Assembly (NCBI RefSeq): GCF_001598695.1
Contig: NZ_BCZK01000016.1
Span: 1-64,000, forward strand
Direction of reading: 5' to 3'
Source of the DNA: Klebsiella oxytoca NBRC 105695
GTDB taxonomy: Bacteria; Pseudomonadota; Gammaproteobacteria; Enterobacterales; Enterobacteriaceae
Length of the DNA stretch: 64,000 nucleotides
Part shown: positions 16,250-23,738 of the stretch, piece by piece
Position numbering within the stretch: the first letter of the stretch is position 1
How the letters are laid out: each line of letters opens with the position of its first letter
Program-made: the position numbers and the translations under genes
Notes under the pieces: model-generated
The model's database searches: none
Seen by the model: the letters and a program-made list of their open reading frames with translations, nothing else
Told to the model about the DNA's origin: nothing

Positions 16250-17382
16250 TTATCAACAACGTAAAGCTGGTCCTCGAAGACGAGGTGGTTAACGGTTCGC
16301 TGGAGGTGCGGGACGGCAGAATTTCAGCCTTTGCCGAAAGCCAGAGCCGGCTGGCGGAGGCCATTGACGGCGACGGCGGCTGGCTGCTGCCGGGACTTAT
16401 CGAGCTCCATACCGACAACCTGGACAAGTTTTTCACCCCGCGACCGAAGGTGGACTGGCCCGCCCACTCGGCGATGAGCAGCCACGACGCGCTGATGGTC
16501 GCCAGCGGCATCACCACCGTGCTGGATGCCGTGGCTATTGGCGATGTCCGCGACGGCGGCGATCGTCTGGAGAACCTGGAAAAGATGATCAATGCCGTGG
16601 AGGAGACGCAAAAGCGGGGCCTCAACCGCGCCGAACACCGGCTGCATCTGCGCTGCGAACTGCCGCATCACACCACTCTGCCGCTGTTCGAGAAGCTGGT
16701 TGGCCGCGAACCGGTGAGCATGGTCTCCCTGATGGATCACTCCCCTGGCCAGCGCCAGTACGCCGACCGCAGCAAATACCGCGACTACTACCAGGGCAAA
16801 TACCATCTGACCAACGAACAGATGGACGCCTTCGAAGAGGAGCAGATGGCGCTGGCGGCTGCCTGGTCACAGCCCAACCGGCAGCGCATCGCCGCGATCT
16901 GCCGCGAGCGGAATATCGCGCTGGCCAGCCACGATGACGCTACCTGCGAACATGTGCTCGAGTCACGCCAGCTTGGCAGCGTTATCGCCGAATTTCCCAC
17001 CACTATCGCCGCAGCGCAGGCCTCGCGCCAGCATGGGATGAGCGTCCTGATGGGCGCACCGAATATCGTGCGCGGCGGCTCGCACTCCGGGAACGTCGCC
17101 GCCCATCATCTGGCGGCCAGTGGACTGCTGGATATTCTCTCCTCCGACTATTATCCCGCCAGCCTGCTGGATGCCGCTTTCCGCATCGCTGACGACGAGG
17201 GCAACGCTTTTACCCTCGCGCAGGCTATTCGTCTGGTAAGTCAAAACCCGGCGCAGGCGCTGGGGCTGCACGACCGCGGGGCGATTGCCGAAGGTAAGCG
17301 GGCGGACCTGGTGCTGGCGCGCCGTCACGGCGAGCATATCCATATCGATCACGTCTGGCGGCAAGGTAAGAGGGTCTTCTGA
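16246..17382 (+). CDS. phnM: RPnTP hydrolase PhnM
   Basis: This 378-aa amidohydrolase-superfamily enzyme removes pyrophosphate from alpha-D-ribose-1-phosphonate 5-triphosphate, giving the PhnJ substrate. The metal-binding motif GLIELHTDN and later His/Asp residues ([16 protein letters not shown]) are present. It overlaps phnL by 4 nt, and its stop shares a base with the phnN start. Confidence 0.95.
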   Translation: MIINNVKLVLEDEVVNGSLEVRDGRISAFAESQSRLAEAIDGDGGWLLPGLIELHTDNLDKFFTPRPKVDWPAHSAMSSHDALMVASGITTVLDAVAIGDVRDGGDRLENLEKMINAVEETQKRGLNRAEHRLHLRCELPHHTTLPLFEKLVGREPVSMVSLMDHSPGQRQYADRSKYRDYYQGKYHLTNEQMDAFEEEQMALAAAWSQPNRQRIAAICRERNIALASHDDATCEHVLESRQLGSVIAEFPTTIAAAQASRQHGMSVLMGAPNIVRGGSHSGNVAAHHLAASGLLDILSSDYYPASLLDAAFRIADDEGNAFTLAQAIRLVSQNPAQALGLHDRGAIAEGKRADLVLARRHGEHIHIDHVWRQGKRVF

Positions 17383-17945
17383 TGGCAGGAAAACTGATTT
17401 GGCTGGTCGGTGCCTCCGGCTCCGGTAAAGACAGCCTGCTGGCGGCGCTGCGCCAGCGTGAGCATCCGCAGCTGCTGGTAGCGCACCGCTACATTACTCG
17501 TTCGCCCAATGCGGCCGGTGAAAACCATATCGCCCTCAGCGAGCGAGAGTTTTTTACCCGCGCCGAGCAGCATCTGTTTGCCCTCAGCTGGCATGCAAAC
17601 CACCATTACTACGGTATTGGCATCGAGATTGACCTGTGGCTGCACGCCGGGTTCGACGTGGTCGCTAACGGTTCACGCGCGCACCTTGCGCAAGCGCAGG
17701 CGCGCTATGCTGACGCCCTCCTGCCTATCTGTTTGCAGGTTTCACCGGAGGTGCTCAGACAACGCCTGGCGCGGCGCGGGCGGGAGAACGAAACAGAAAT
17801 CGCCCAGCGCCTGGCGCGCGCGGCGCGCTATACGCCGAGCGCGTGTCTGACGCTAAATAACGATGGTCGCCTTAGCCAGTCGGTGGACGCTCTGGTTTCG
17901 CTGATTCGCATTCACGGCAACCAACGCGAACGGCAGCCAGCCTGA
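17382..17945 (+). CDS. phnN: Ribose 1,5-bisphosphate phosphokinase PhnN
   Basis: This 187-aa P-loop kinase, related to guanylate kinase, converts ribose 1,5-bisphosphate to PRPP and so returns the sugar from phosphonate breakdown to nucleotide metabolism. The P-loop [10 protein letters not shown] is at residues 7-16. In E. coli phnO follows, but here phnP follows after 16 nt and no phnO is present. Confidence 0.94.
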   Translation: MAGKLIWLVGASGSGKDSLLAALRQREHPQLLVAHRYITRSPNAAGENHIALSEREFFTRAEQHLFALSWHANHHYYGIGIEIDLWLHAGFDVVANGSRAHLAQAQARYADALLPICLQVSPEVLRQRLARRGRENETEIAQRLARAARYTPSACLTLNNDGRLSQSVDALVSLIRIHGNQRERQPA

Positions 17946-17961
17946 CGCGCGAGGAGAAAGC

Positions 17962-18720
17962 ATGAGCCTGAGTATCCGCTTAACCGGCACCGGCGGCGCG
18001 CAGCTGGTGCCGGTTTTTGGCTGCGATTGCCCCGCCTGTCGCCGCGCCCGCGCCGACGAAGCACAACGTCGTCGCCCCTGTAGCGCGATAGTTAAATTCA
18101 ATAGCGCGGTGACGCTGCTCGATGCCGGGCTGCCGGATCTGATGACGCAGTGGCCCGCCGGCAGCTTTCAGCAGTTTCTGCTCACCCATTATCATATGGA
18201 TCACGTACAGGGGCTGTTCCCCTTGCGCTGGGGCGTGGGCGAATCCATTGCGGTATACGGCCCCCCGGATGATCAGGGCTGCGATGACCTGTTTAAGCAT
18301 CCGGGCCTGCTGGATTTCAGCCACACCGTCGAACCATTTGTGCGGTTTGAACTTCAAGGATTGCGCGTCACGCCGCTGCCGTTGAATCACTCAAGGCTCA
18401 CGTTTGGCTATCTGCTGGAGTCGGCCCATAGCCGGGTCGCCTGGCTCTCCGATACCGCCGCGCTGCCGGAAAAAACGCTGAAGTTCCTGCTGAATAATCA
18501 GCCGCAGCTTATCATCATCGACTGTAGCCACGAGCCGCGCCCGCAGCCGCCGCGCAACCACTGCGACCTGAACACCGTGCGGGCCATTAACCAGGTCATC
18601 GGCTGCCCGCGAGTGATCCTCACTCATATTAGCCACCGCTTCGACGCGTGGATGATGGAGCACTCTCTGCCGGCGGGGTTTGAAGCGGGATTTGACGGCA
18701 TGGAGATTGTGCTGCCTTAA
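17962..18720 (+). CDS. phnP: Phosphoribosyl 1,2-cyclic phosphate phosphodiesterase PhnP
   Basis: This 252-aa metallo-beta-lactamase-fold enzyme opens ribose 1,2-cyclic phosphate 5-phosphate to ribose 1,5-bisphosphate. The structural zinc Cys cluster C21-x-C23-x2-C26 and the catalytic metal motif THYHMDH (75-81) are visible. GAGGAGAA precedes the ATG by 7 nt. It is the last gene of the phn operon. Confidence 0.95.
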   Translation: MSLSIRLTGTGGAQLVPVFGCDCPACRRARADEAQRRRPCSAIVKFNSAVTLLDAGLPDLMTQWPAGSFQQFLLTHYHMDHVQGLFPLRWGVGESIAVYGPPDDQGCDDLFKHPGLLDFSHTVEPFVRFELQGLRVTPLPLNHSRLTFGYLLESAHSRVAWLSDTAALPEKTLKFLLNNQPQLIIIDCSHEPRPQPPRNHCDLNTVRAINQVIGCPRVILTHISHRFDAWMMEHSLPAGFEAGFDGMEIVLP

Positions 18721-18790
18721 CCAAACTTCATCATCCCTTCACTTAACCTCACTATCTTCCCTGCGGACTTAACCATCTGAAGGGATTCAC

Positions 18791-19258
18791 ATGACCACAA
18801 CACGACGCACGCTTCGCCATGCCTGCTGGTATGCATTCATTGGCCCCTATATTGGCCTGCTGTGGGCCATCGTCGCCATCGTCATACAGTCGCGCCGTTC
18901 GGTGGGTAGTTTCTTTGAATTTGTCTTTTCTGAACTGCCGTATTTTCTCATCGTCCCCTGGGCTGCTGGCGCCATCCCGGCGCTACTGACCGGGATCGCC
19001 GTCGCTTTTTTGCCCACGGGTATTCATGCGATTCATTACCGGCGTATCCTCGCCAGCGCGACCATTGGCCTGGCCATATGCGCGGCAATACCGCTAACCG
19101 GCGTGCTGCTTTTCTCCGATACCGATCTGACGACCTTTATTCTGCGTGGTCATGGGTTCCGGGTAATCGCAGGTTCTGGCCTGTTCTCCGGACTGATTAT
19201 GGGATGGCTGATAGCCTATCTGCCGGGCAGGGAGCAGAGAAAAACGCCAAATGAATAA
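18791..19258 (+). CDS. Hypothetical membrane protein, paralogue of the 20159 gene
   Basis: This 155-aa protein is predicted to be an inner-membrane protein with about four membrane segments. No family is recognised. It shares blocks with the protein at 20159-20566: the start HACWYAFIGP versus HAGWFVALGP, the middle PALLTGI, and the end SGLIMGWLIAYLP versus SGIVMGLLIPWLP, so the two are paralogues. It has GAAGGGATT before the ATG. A third, deleted copy overlaps its stop. It is not found between phnP and yjdP in E. coli. Function is unknown. Confidence 0.75.
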   Translation: MTTTRRTLRHACWYAFIGPYIGLLWAIVAIVIQSRRSVGSFFEFVFSELPYFLIVPWAAGAIPALLTGIAVAFLPTGIHAIHYRRILASATIGLAICAAIPLTGVLLFSDTDLTTFILRGHGFRVIAGSGLFSGLIMGWLIAYLPGREQRKTPNE

Positions 19259-19340
19259 GTTCCTGCATCATATCGGCTGGTTTGCGGAGCTAGGGCCGAT
19301 GATTCCCAGGCTTCCGCCGCGGATCGCGGCACATCGGTAA
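19251..19340 (+). pseudogene. Internally deleted third copy of the membrane-protein family
   Basis: A 29-codon reading frame (MNKFLHHIGWFAELGPMIP then RLPPRIAAHR, stop) joins the first 19 residues of this family directly to its last 10. The intact copy at 20159 has HHAGWFVALGPLIP near the start and WLPPRIARHQ at the end, with about 110 residues between. The fusion point is at an IP-coding ATTCCC, which also occurs just before the C-terminal block in the intact gene. This fits a deletion by recombination between short repeats. It overlaps the stop of the upstream paralogue. Confidence 0.75.
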
Positions 19341-19515
19341 CCCTTATCCAGACGGCCCGGCTCCTCCGACGACCGCACACCAGCAGCCCCTGCCCCGGTA
19401 TTCAACACGCGTGAAAACGCTGGATAAAGAGCCCCTGGCAGCGTTAACATAGCGGCGCTTTCCTCTCCGTATTATCGCGGCTGCTGAACCCGATTAATCT
19501 GAGAGAGAAAAGACC

Positions 19516-19740
19516 ATGGAAACAACCCGTAGCCGGGACTGGCGCATGGCGCAAAAGCAGCGCAATAAGTCTCGCGATGTTCACACCGCCCTCTTACGTT
19601 TTCGTCGCGAGAAAAACTGGAAGCATCTCTATTTGCGTTCAGAAAAATTGCTACGCGCCGCGCAGCTGGGAATGGAATATCCCCGTAAAACTCGTCGCCA
19701 GCTGGCGCATCAGGGAATGGAAGAGCTGTTATCGAATTGA
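19516..19740 (+). CDS. Small basic hypothetical protein upstream of the phosphatase-like gene
   Basis: This 74-aa protein is rich in Arg and Lys and has no membrane segment or signal peptide. No family is recognised. GAGAGAGAAAAG lies before the ATG at 19516. Its TGA overlaps the TTG start of the phosphatase-like gene (TTGA), which suggests translational coupling and joint function. It could bind nucleic acid or be a partner or substrate of the phosphatase, but this is inference. Confidence 0.65.
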   Translation: METTRSRDWRMAQKQRNKSRDVHTALLRFRREKNWKHLYLRSEKLLRAAQLGMEYPRKTRRQLAHQGMEELLSN

Positions 19741-20066
19741 TCAACGTGCTGTTTGTTTGTAGCCGCAATCAATGGCGAAGCCCGACGGCGGAACAGGTGT
19801 TCCGCCGTTATCCTGGCATGAACGTGCGCTCTGCGGGCACGAGCCGGAACGCCAGAAAAACCCTTACTCCTGAACTGATTAACTGGGCGGATATTATCTG
19901 CGTGATGGAGCAGAAACATAAAAATCGACTGGTCGCTGAATATCGTCGCCTGGTCGAAAATAAACCGCTTTACGTGCTGGATATCCCCGACGACTACCGC
20001 TATATGGACCCCGAACTTGTCGCCCTGCTGAAAGAGCTGGTCCCCGCCCTGCCCGAACTGAGCTAA
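19737..20066 (+). CDS. Low-molecular-weight protein-tyrosine-phosphatase-like protein
   Basis: This 109-aa cytoplasmic protein has the LMW-PTP active-site loop C-x5-R-S at its N-terminus (FVCSRNQWRSPT, C8 to R14) and a later DP pair (YMDPEL, near residue 90) in the place of the general-acid motif. It is shorter than Wzb/Etp-type phosphatases (about 145-150 aa), so part of the fold is reduced. The start is TTG 19737, overlapping the stop of the 74-aa gene. No tyrosine kinase or capsule gene is near. Activity is inferred from the P-loop only. Confidence 0.78.
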   Translation: MINVLFVCSRNQWRSPTAEQVFRRYPGMNVRSAGTSRNARKTLTPELINWADIICVMEQKHKNRLVAEYRRLVENKPLYVLDIPDDYRYMDPELVALLKELVPALPELS

Positions 20067-20158
20067 TTTTCTATCACCGTTTTACCCTGACTTCATCCTC
20101 GCTTCACAGTAGTGAAATACCTTTCCCGACGGACAAAAAAACAGGGAAGGAAACGATC

Positions 20159-20566
20159 GTGACAGGACGAATGATTCATCATGCAGGCTGGTTCGTGGCC
20201 CTTGGGCCGTTAATACCGCTACCGCTCATTCTCTTTTTACCCAGGGTCATCTCAGTTGATGAGCTCCTCAATCATCTTCCGGAAGTATTATCCCTCACCT
20301 GGGGTATTGGCTTTTTACCCGCATTGTTAACCGGCATTTTCATGGCTATCCTGACGGGCCACGCTGATTGCGCCTGGTACTATCGAATGCTGGCAGGCGG
20401 GATTGCCGGGCCTCTGATAACGGCCATTTGCTGCGGCATCATCGGCGCCTTTATTCCGATGTTTTTCTATTTAATCCCGCTGTTGCTTATCTCGGCGCTG
20501 CCGTCCGGCATCGTTATGGGGCTGCTGATTCCCTGGCTCCCGCCGCGGATCGCCCGGCATCAGTAA
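20159..20566 (+). CDS. Hypothetical membrane protein, intact copy of the three-member family
   Basis: This 135-aa protein is predicted to be an inner-membrane protein with about four hydrophobic segments. The start is GTG 20159 after GGAAGGAA; ATG 20171 (MIHHAGW) is an alternative. It is a paralogue of the 18791 gene and the intact form of the remnant at 19251. Its stop overlaps the yjdP stop region, convergently by 7 bp. No function is known. Confidence 0.72.
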   Translation: MTGRMIHHAGWFVALGPLIPLPLILFLPRVISVDELLNHLPEVLSLTWGIGFLPALLTGIFMAILTGHADCAWYYRMLAGGIAGPLITAICCGIIGAFIPMFFYLIPLLLISALPSGIVMGLLIPWLPPRIARHQ

Positions 20567-20892
20567 TCATCATCCAGACGACGCCAGTCGTTTTCTAACT
20601 GTCGCCGATCGCTGTCCAGCTGGCGCTGACGCTCGTCAAGCTGGCGGCGGCGATCTTCAAGCTGTCGTCGTCTGTCTTCATACTGCCGCTGGCGATCGGC
20701 GCTTTGCTGACGGCTGCCCTGATAGCGCCCATCATCGTAGTCATCGTCGTCGGAACGGCTATCGCCCGGGTGGTAAGCATCGTTAATAGCCTGCTGAATA
20801 TTGCCGATAGCGTCGTCGATCACATCGGCGTGCGCCAGCTGGCCGGCGAGGGATAGGGTGCAAAAAAGCAAAGCGGTAGTATAACGTTTCAT
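20560..20892 (-). CDS. yjdP: Secreted low-complexity protein YjdP
   Basis: This 110-aa protein has a signal peptide ending AHA (residues 1-22), the conserved VIDDAIGNIQQAINDAY block, an Asp-rich stretch and a long Arg/Gln/Asp helix built of DRRRQLD-like heptads. It matches E. coli YjdP, which also lies between phnP and rpiB. It is probably periplasmic and of unknown function. Confidence 0.88.
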   Translation of the reverse strand: MKRYTTALLFCTLSLAGQLAHADVIDDAIGNIQQAINDAYHPGDSRSDDDDYDDGRYQGSRQQSADRQRQYEDRRRQLEDRRRQLDERQRQLDSDRRQLENDWRRLDDDY

Positions 20893-20961
20893 AAAGCCAG
20901 TCTCATCGGTGGGCTGGCTTTACGTTAATCAAGCGCTACCGCGGCGAGTAGCGGAGGAATC

Positions 20962-21411
20962 TCAAATCCGCTGTTGCTCAATCGCGCCGATCGCGTCTAC
21001 CCGCCCCTGGTGGCGCCCGCCCTCGAATTCGGCATCCAGCCAGGCATCGACGATCATTTTTGCCAGTTCAAGGCCGATCACCCGCGCGCCAAAGGCCAGA
21101 ATATTGGTGTTATTATGCTGCCGTGAAAGCTGCGCCGAGTAGGGCTCGCTGCACACCACCGCCCGAATACCGGGATGCTTATTGGCAGCGATAGAGATGC
21201 CGACGCCGGTGCCGCAGATCAGGATCCCGCCGTCGACCTCACCAGCGGCAACGGACTCAGCGACGGCGCTGGCATAGCGCGGATAATCGGTACGTTCCGT
21301 AGACCATGCGCCTTTATCCACGACGTCAATCCCGCGCTGGCGCAGATGCGCAACGATATCGTCTTTCAGGATAAAACCGACATGATCGCAGCCAAATGCA
21401 ATCCTTTTCAT
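20962..21411 (-). CDS. rpiB: Ribose-5-phosphate/allose-6-phosphate isomerase RpiB
   Basis: This 149-aa cytoplasmic isomerase interconverts ribose 5-phosphate and ribulose 5-phosphate, and allose 6-phosphate and allulose 6-phosphate in D-allose use. The catalytic Cys lies in GGILICGTGVGISIAANK, the RpiB/LacAB active-site motif. Length equals E. coli RpiB (149). It is divergent from alsR, as in E. coli. Confidence 0.96.
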   Translation of the reverse strand: MKRIAFGCDHVGFILKDDIVAHLRQRGIDVVDKGAWSTERTDYPRYASAVAESVAAGEVDGGILICGTGVGISIAANKHPGIRAVVCSEPYSAQLSRQHNNTNILAFGARVIGLELAKMIVDAWLDAEFEGGRHQGRVDAIGAIEQQRI

Positions 21412-21659
21412 ACTTAGCCTCGCCTGTTGTTAACTTTACAAGGATGGTTGGCGTTGTGATTTAAACGCCTAAAAATGCCCCTGGAAACGCTGAAAATAGC
21501 ATCATCCGGCTCCTTTCTACACGCTGATATTTTACAAATCAAGTCGAAAACGTTATTTAACGCCATATGCACTTTTCAGAAAAAGAACCATATAAATCAC
21601 ACAATAGTATGATTTATAATGAATTTATTGCATGTAAAAGTAAAAATGAATTTTAGCAA

Positions 21660-21707
21660 AACTTCACAATAAACATAACTTTATAAAAAAATAAATTTTG
21701 TGAAGTT
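21660..21707. promoter_or_regulatory. Candidate AlsR (RpiR) operator
   Basis: AACTTCACAA (21660-21669) and its perfect reverse complement TTGTGAAGTT (21698-21707) face each other across an A/T-rich spacer in the rpiB-alsR divergent region. The rest of the 365-bp gap is A/T rich and holds no gene. Binding by AlsR is inferred from position. Confidence 0.5.
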
Positions 21708-21776
21708 GGCGGTATCTTTTTTGTTTTGCCTGTGGTGATATAGTGTCGTCTTCATTTTATGGACAAAGAGAAAGCG

Positions 21777-22664
21777 ATGAGTCAGTCAGAATCCAGTTCG
21801 CTCCCTAACGGTATCGGCCTTGCCCCCTGGCTTCGCATGAAGCAGGAAGGCATGACCGAAAACGAGAGCCGTATCGTCGAATGGTTGCTTACCCCCGGCA
21901 ATCTCAGCGATGCGCCGGCCATTAAAGACGTCGCGGAAGCGCTGTCGGTATCAGAAGCCATGATCGTTAAGGTTTCTAAGCTGCTCGGGTTTAGCGGTTT
22001 TCGTAACCTTCGCAGCGCGCTGGAGGCCTACTTTTCGCAATCTGAGCAGGTGCTACCGACCGAGCTCTCCTTTGATGAAGCGCCGCAGGATGTGGTGAAC
22101 AAGGTGTTTAACATCACTCTGCGCACCATTATGGAAGGCCAGTCGATCGTTAACGTCGACGAGATTCACCGCGCGGCGCGCTTTTTCGCTCAGGCTAACC
22201 AGCGCGATCTTTACGGCGCGGGCGGCTCCAACGCCATCTGCGCCGACGTGCAGCATAAATTTTTACGTATCGGCGTGCGCTGCCAGGCCTACCCGGACGC
22301 GCATATCATGATGATGTCCGCCTCGTTGCTGAAAGAAGGCGATGTGGTGCTGGTGGTTTCACACTCCGGGCGCACCAGCGATATTAAATCCGCGGTGGAG
22401 CTGGCTAAAAAGAACGGGGCAAAAATTATTTGCATCACCCACAGCTATCATTCGCCGATTGCCAAATTAGCTGATTTTATTATTTGTTCGCCAGCACCAG
22501 AGACGCCTTTATTAGGCCGAAACGCCTCAGCGCGTATATTACAACTGACATTATTAGATGCATTCTTTGTTTCCGTTGCCCAGCTTAATATTGAACAAGC
22601 GAATTTAAACATGCAAAAAACCGGCGCAATTGTTAATTTCTTTTCTCCAGGCGCGCTGAAGTAA
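21777..22664 (+). CDS. alsR: Allose operon repressor AlsR (RpiR)
   Basis: This 295-aa RpiR-family repressor has an N-terminal helix-turn-helix (IKDVAEALSVSEAMIVKVSKLLGFSGFRNLR) and a C-terminal SIS sugar-phosphate isomerase-like domain (LYGAGGSNA, VVSHSGRTSDIKSAVELAK). It represses rpiB and the als genes until allose, probably as its 6-phosphate, binds. ATG 21777 was chosen over 21759 because it gives the E. coli N-terminus MSQSE. It lies upstream of alsB with a 62-bp gap. Confidence 0.94.
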   Translation: MSQSESSSLPNGIGLAPWLRMKQEGMTENESRIVEWLLTPGNLSDAPAIKDVAEALSVSEAMIVKVSKLLGFSGFRNLRSALEAYFSQSEQVLPTELSFDEAPQDVVNKVFNITLRTIMEGQSIVNVDEIHRAARFFAQANQRDLYGAGGSNAICADVQHKFLRIGVRCQAYPDAHIMMMSASLLKEGDVVLVVSHSGRTSDIKSAVELAKKNGAKIICITHSYHSPIAKLADFIICSPAPETPLLGRNASARILQLTLLDAFFVSVAQLNIEQANLNMQKTGAIVNFFSPGALK

Positions 22665-22726
22665 ATAAAAGCCGATCCCACATCAGTGGGATCAATAAAA
22701 TTGTATCTTACACCGAGAGTATTGAT

Positions 22727-23662
22727 ATGAATAAATATCTGAAACTTTTCAGCGGCGCGGCTATGGGCGTAATGTTATCCACCAGCGCCTTTGCCGCCGC
22801 CGATTATGCCGTGGTCTTAAAAACCTTATCCAACCCATTCTGGGTGGATATGAAAAAGGGTATTGAAGACGAAGCCAAAACCCTGGGCGTGAGCGTCGAT
22901 ATTTTTGCCTCACCTTCTGAAGGGGATTTTCAGTCGCAGCTGCAGCTGTTTGAAGACCTGAGCAATAAAAACTACAAAGGTATCGCCTTTGCGCCCCTCT
23001 CATCGGTAAACCTGGTGATGCCGGTGGCTAAAGCCTGGAAAAAGGGCATCTATCTGGTCAACCTCGATGAAAAAATCGATATGGATAACCTGAAGAAAGC
23101 CGGCGGCAACGTAGAAGGTTTTGTCACCACCGATAACGTGGCGGTCGGGGCGAAAGGCGCAGAGTTTATCATCGACAAACTGGGTGCTGAAGGCGGCGAA
23201 GTCGCTATTATCGAAGGCAAAGCCGGTAACGCGTCCGGTGAGGCCCGCCGCAATGGCGCCACCGAAGCTTTCAAAAAAGCGAGTCAAATCAAGCTGGTTG
23301 CCAGTCAGCCTGCCGACTGGGACCGCATCAAGGCGCTGGACGTCGCCACCAACGTGCTGCAGCGTAACCCGAACGTTAAAGCGATCTACTGCGCCAACGA
23401 CACCATGGCAATGGGCGTCGCCCAGGCCGTCGCGAATGCCGGCAAAACCGGCAAGGTACTGGTAGTCGGTACCGACGGCATTCCTGAAGCGCGCAAAATG
23501 GTCGAAGCCGGACAGATGACCGCCACAGTCGCCCAGAACCCGGCGGATATTGGCGCTACGGGTCTTAAGCTGATGGTCGATGCTGAGAAGAGCGGCAAAG
23601 TCATCCCTCTGGATAAAGCCCCGCAGTTTAAGCTGGTGGACTCCATTCTGGTGACGAAATAA
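22727..23662 (+). CDS. alsB: D-allose-binding periplasmic protein AlsB
   Basis: This 311-aa periplasmic sugar-binding protein of the ribose-binding family has a signal peptide ending AFAA at about residue 24. The sugar-contact segments (KTLSNPFWVDMKKG, CANDTMAMGV, VGTDG) are intact. It delivers D-allose, and ribose at lower affinity, to AlsA-AlsC. A stable hairpin follows the stop, as is common after highly expressed binding-protein genes. Confidence 0.95.
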   Translation: MNKYLKLFSGAAMGVMLSTSAFAAADYAVVLKTLSNPFWVDMKKGIEDEAKTLGVSVDIFASPSEGDFQSQLQLFEDLSNKNYKGIAFAPLSSVNLVMPVAKAWKKGIYLVNLDEKIDMDNLKKAGGNVEGFVTTDNVAVGAKGAEFIIDKLGAEGGEVAIIEGKAGNASGEARRNGATEAFKKASQIKLVASQPADWDRIKALDVATNVLQRNPNVKAIYCANDTMAMGVAQAVANAGKTGKVLVVGTDGIPEARKMVEAGQMTATVAQNPADIGATGLKLMVDAEKSGKVIPLDKAPQFKLVDSILVTK

Positions 23663-23696
23663 GACTGACCTTGTACTGACGGTTGCCCTCACCCCG

Positions 23697-23719
23697 ACCC
23701 TCTCCCCCACGGAGAGGGT
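23697..23719. repeat. CCCTCTCC-family hairpin between alsB and alsA
   Basis: ACCCTCTCC and GGAGAGGGT form a 9-bp stem with a CCCAC loop, 34 bp after the alsB stop. It has the same core as the hairpins after yjdN and acs. There is no T run. It could protect the alsB message from 3' exonucleases and lower expression of the downstream transport genes, as REP does between malE and malF. Confidence 0.7.
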
Positions 23720-23738
23720 GAAAATATAAGGAAAATCT

